5,996 nucleotides of DNA from Gemmatimonadota bacterium (GTDB taxonomy: Bacteria > Gemmatimonadota > Gemmatimonadetes > Gemmatimonadales > Gemmatimonadaceae), in the NCBI GenBank assembly GCA_947457715.1, contig CANGXK010000178.1:1-5996 (forward strand). The letters run 5' to 3'. The notes below the pieces were generated by a model. That model made no database searches, was not told where the DNA came from, and worked only from the letters and a program-made list of their open reading frames with translations. Positions 5,854-5,996 of the stretch are shown in pieces. Both the position numbers and the translations under genes were made by a program. Within the stretch, counting starts at the first letter, position 1. Every line of letters starts with the position of its first letter.

Positions 5854-5996
5854 ATGCAGCAATTGATGGGTTCCATTCGCAGGCAAGTCGGCCGAGCGTT
5901 GCGGTCGCTCGGTCTTGACCTAAGCCCGAGAGTGGGGCCAGACATCGATCGGAAGCTTCAGCTCCTGCTCATGTCCGAGTACCGGCGCTGCGTCAG
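5854..5996 (+). CDS. Unrecognised protein, N-terminal 47 residues; possibly a methyltransferase
   Basis: The frame is open from ATG 5854 to the window edge with no stop, and a strong ribosome binding site precedes it. The visible protein begins MQQLMGSIRRQVGRALRSLG, continues LDLSPRVGPDIDRKLQLLL and then MSEYRRC. It has a basic amphipathic helix, then a GLDL turn, then a second helix with a Leu-rich run. It has no signal peptide, so it is probably cytoplasmic. The order basic helix, xLGLDL, short charged linker, helix is reminiscent of the start of FkbM-type SAM-dependent methyltransferases and some glycan-modifying enzymes, where the SAM-binding DVGAN motif would follow just beyond this edge. 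That resemblance is weak and the functional guess is tentative. Confidence 0.6.
   Translation, partial: MQQLMGSIRRQVGRALRSLGLDLSPRVGPDIDRKLQLLLMSEYRRCV

Overview
The window is a GC-rich bacterial chromosomal segment. The quinoprotein dehydrogenase, the secreted NHL/PAL-like beta-propellers and the strongly GC-ending codons suggest a soil or freshwater Gemmatimonadota or Acidobacteriota-type organism. This is an inference from gene content and style; no marker gene is present to fix the taxon.

Layout, left to right. Bases 1-840 are the C-terminal part of a PQQ-dependent dehydrogenase on the + strand, closed by a strong hairpin at about 870-899. A compact MazEF-type toxin-antitoxin operon follows at 962-1530. 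It has a well-formed inverted repeat (929-949) just upstream as a probable autoregulatory operator, and the two genes overlap by 7 bp. The toxin gene meets the next gene tail to tail with a 6-bp gap.

From 4947 back to 1537 lie three co-directional minus-strand genes. In transcription order they are a secreted six-bladed NHL/PAL-like propeller (4947-3790), a multi-pass CDP-alcohol phosphotransferase with an intact catalytic motif (about 3631-2687), and a second, divergent secreted NHL/PAL-like propeller (2601-1537). A terminator-like hairpin at 2652-2680 and a G-tract cluster just upstream of the last gene suggest it may be expressed separately.

Bases 4948-5853 hold no gene I can support. They contain a direct-repeat pair upstream of the first propeller gene, a hairpin, and a hydrophobic reading frame broken by a stop. 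At 5854 a new + strand gene with a good ribosome binding site begins and runs off the window. Its N-terminus vaguely resembles FkbM-type methyltransferases, but too little is visible to name it.

How the genes work together: MazE and MazF form one functional unit. The two propellers are paralogue-like exported proteins, but their substrate, and any link to the phosphotransferase between them, cannot be read from the sequence. I see no phage, IS element, CRISPR array or RNA gene, and no clear evidence of an undescribed multi-gene system.
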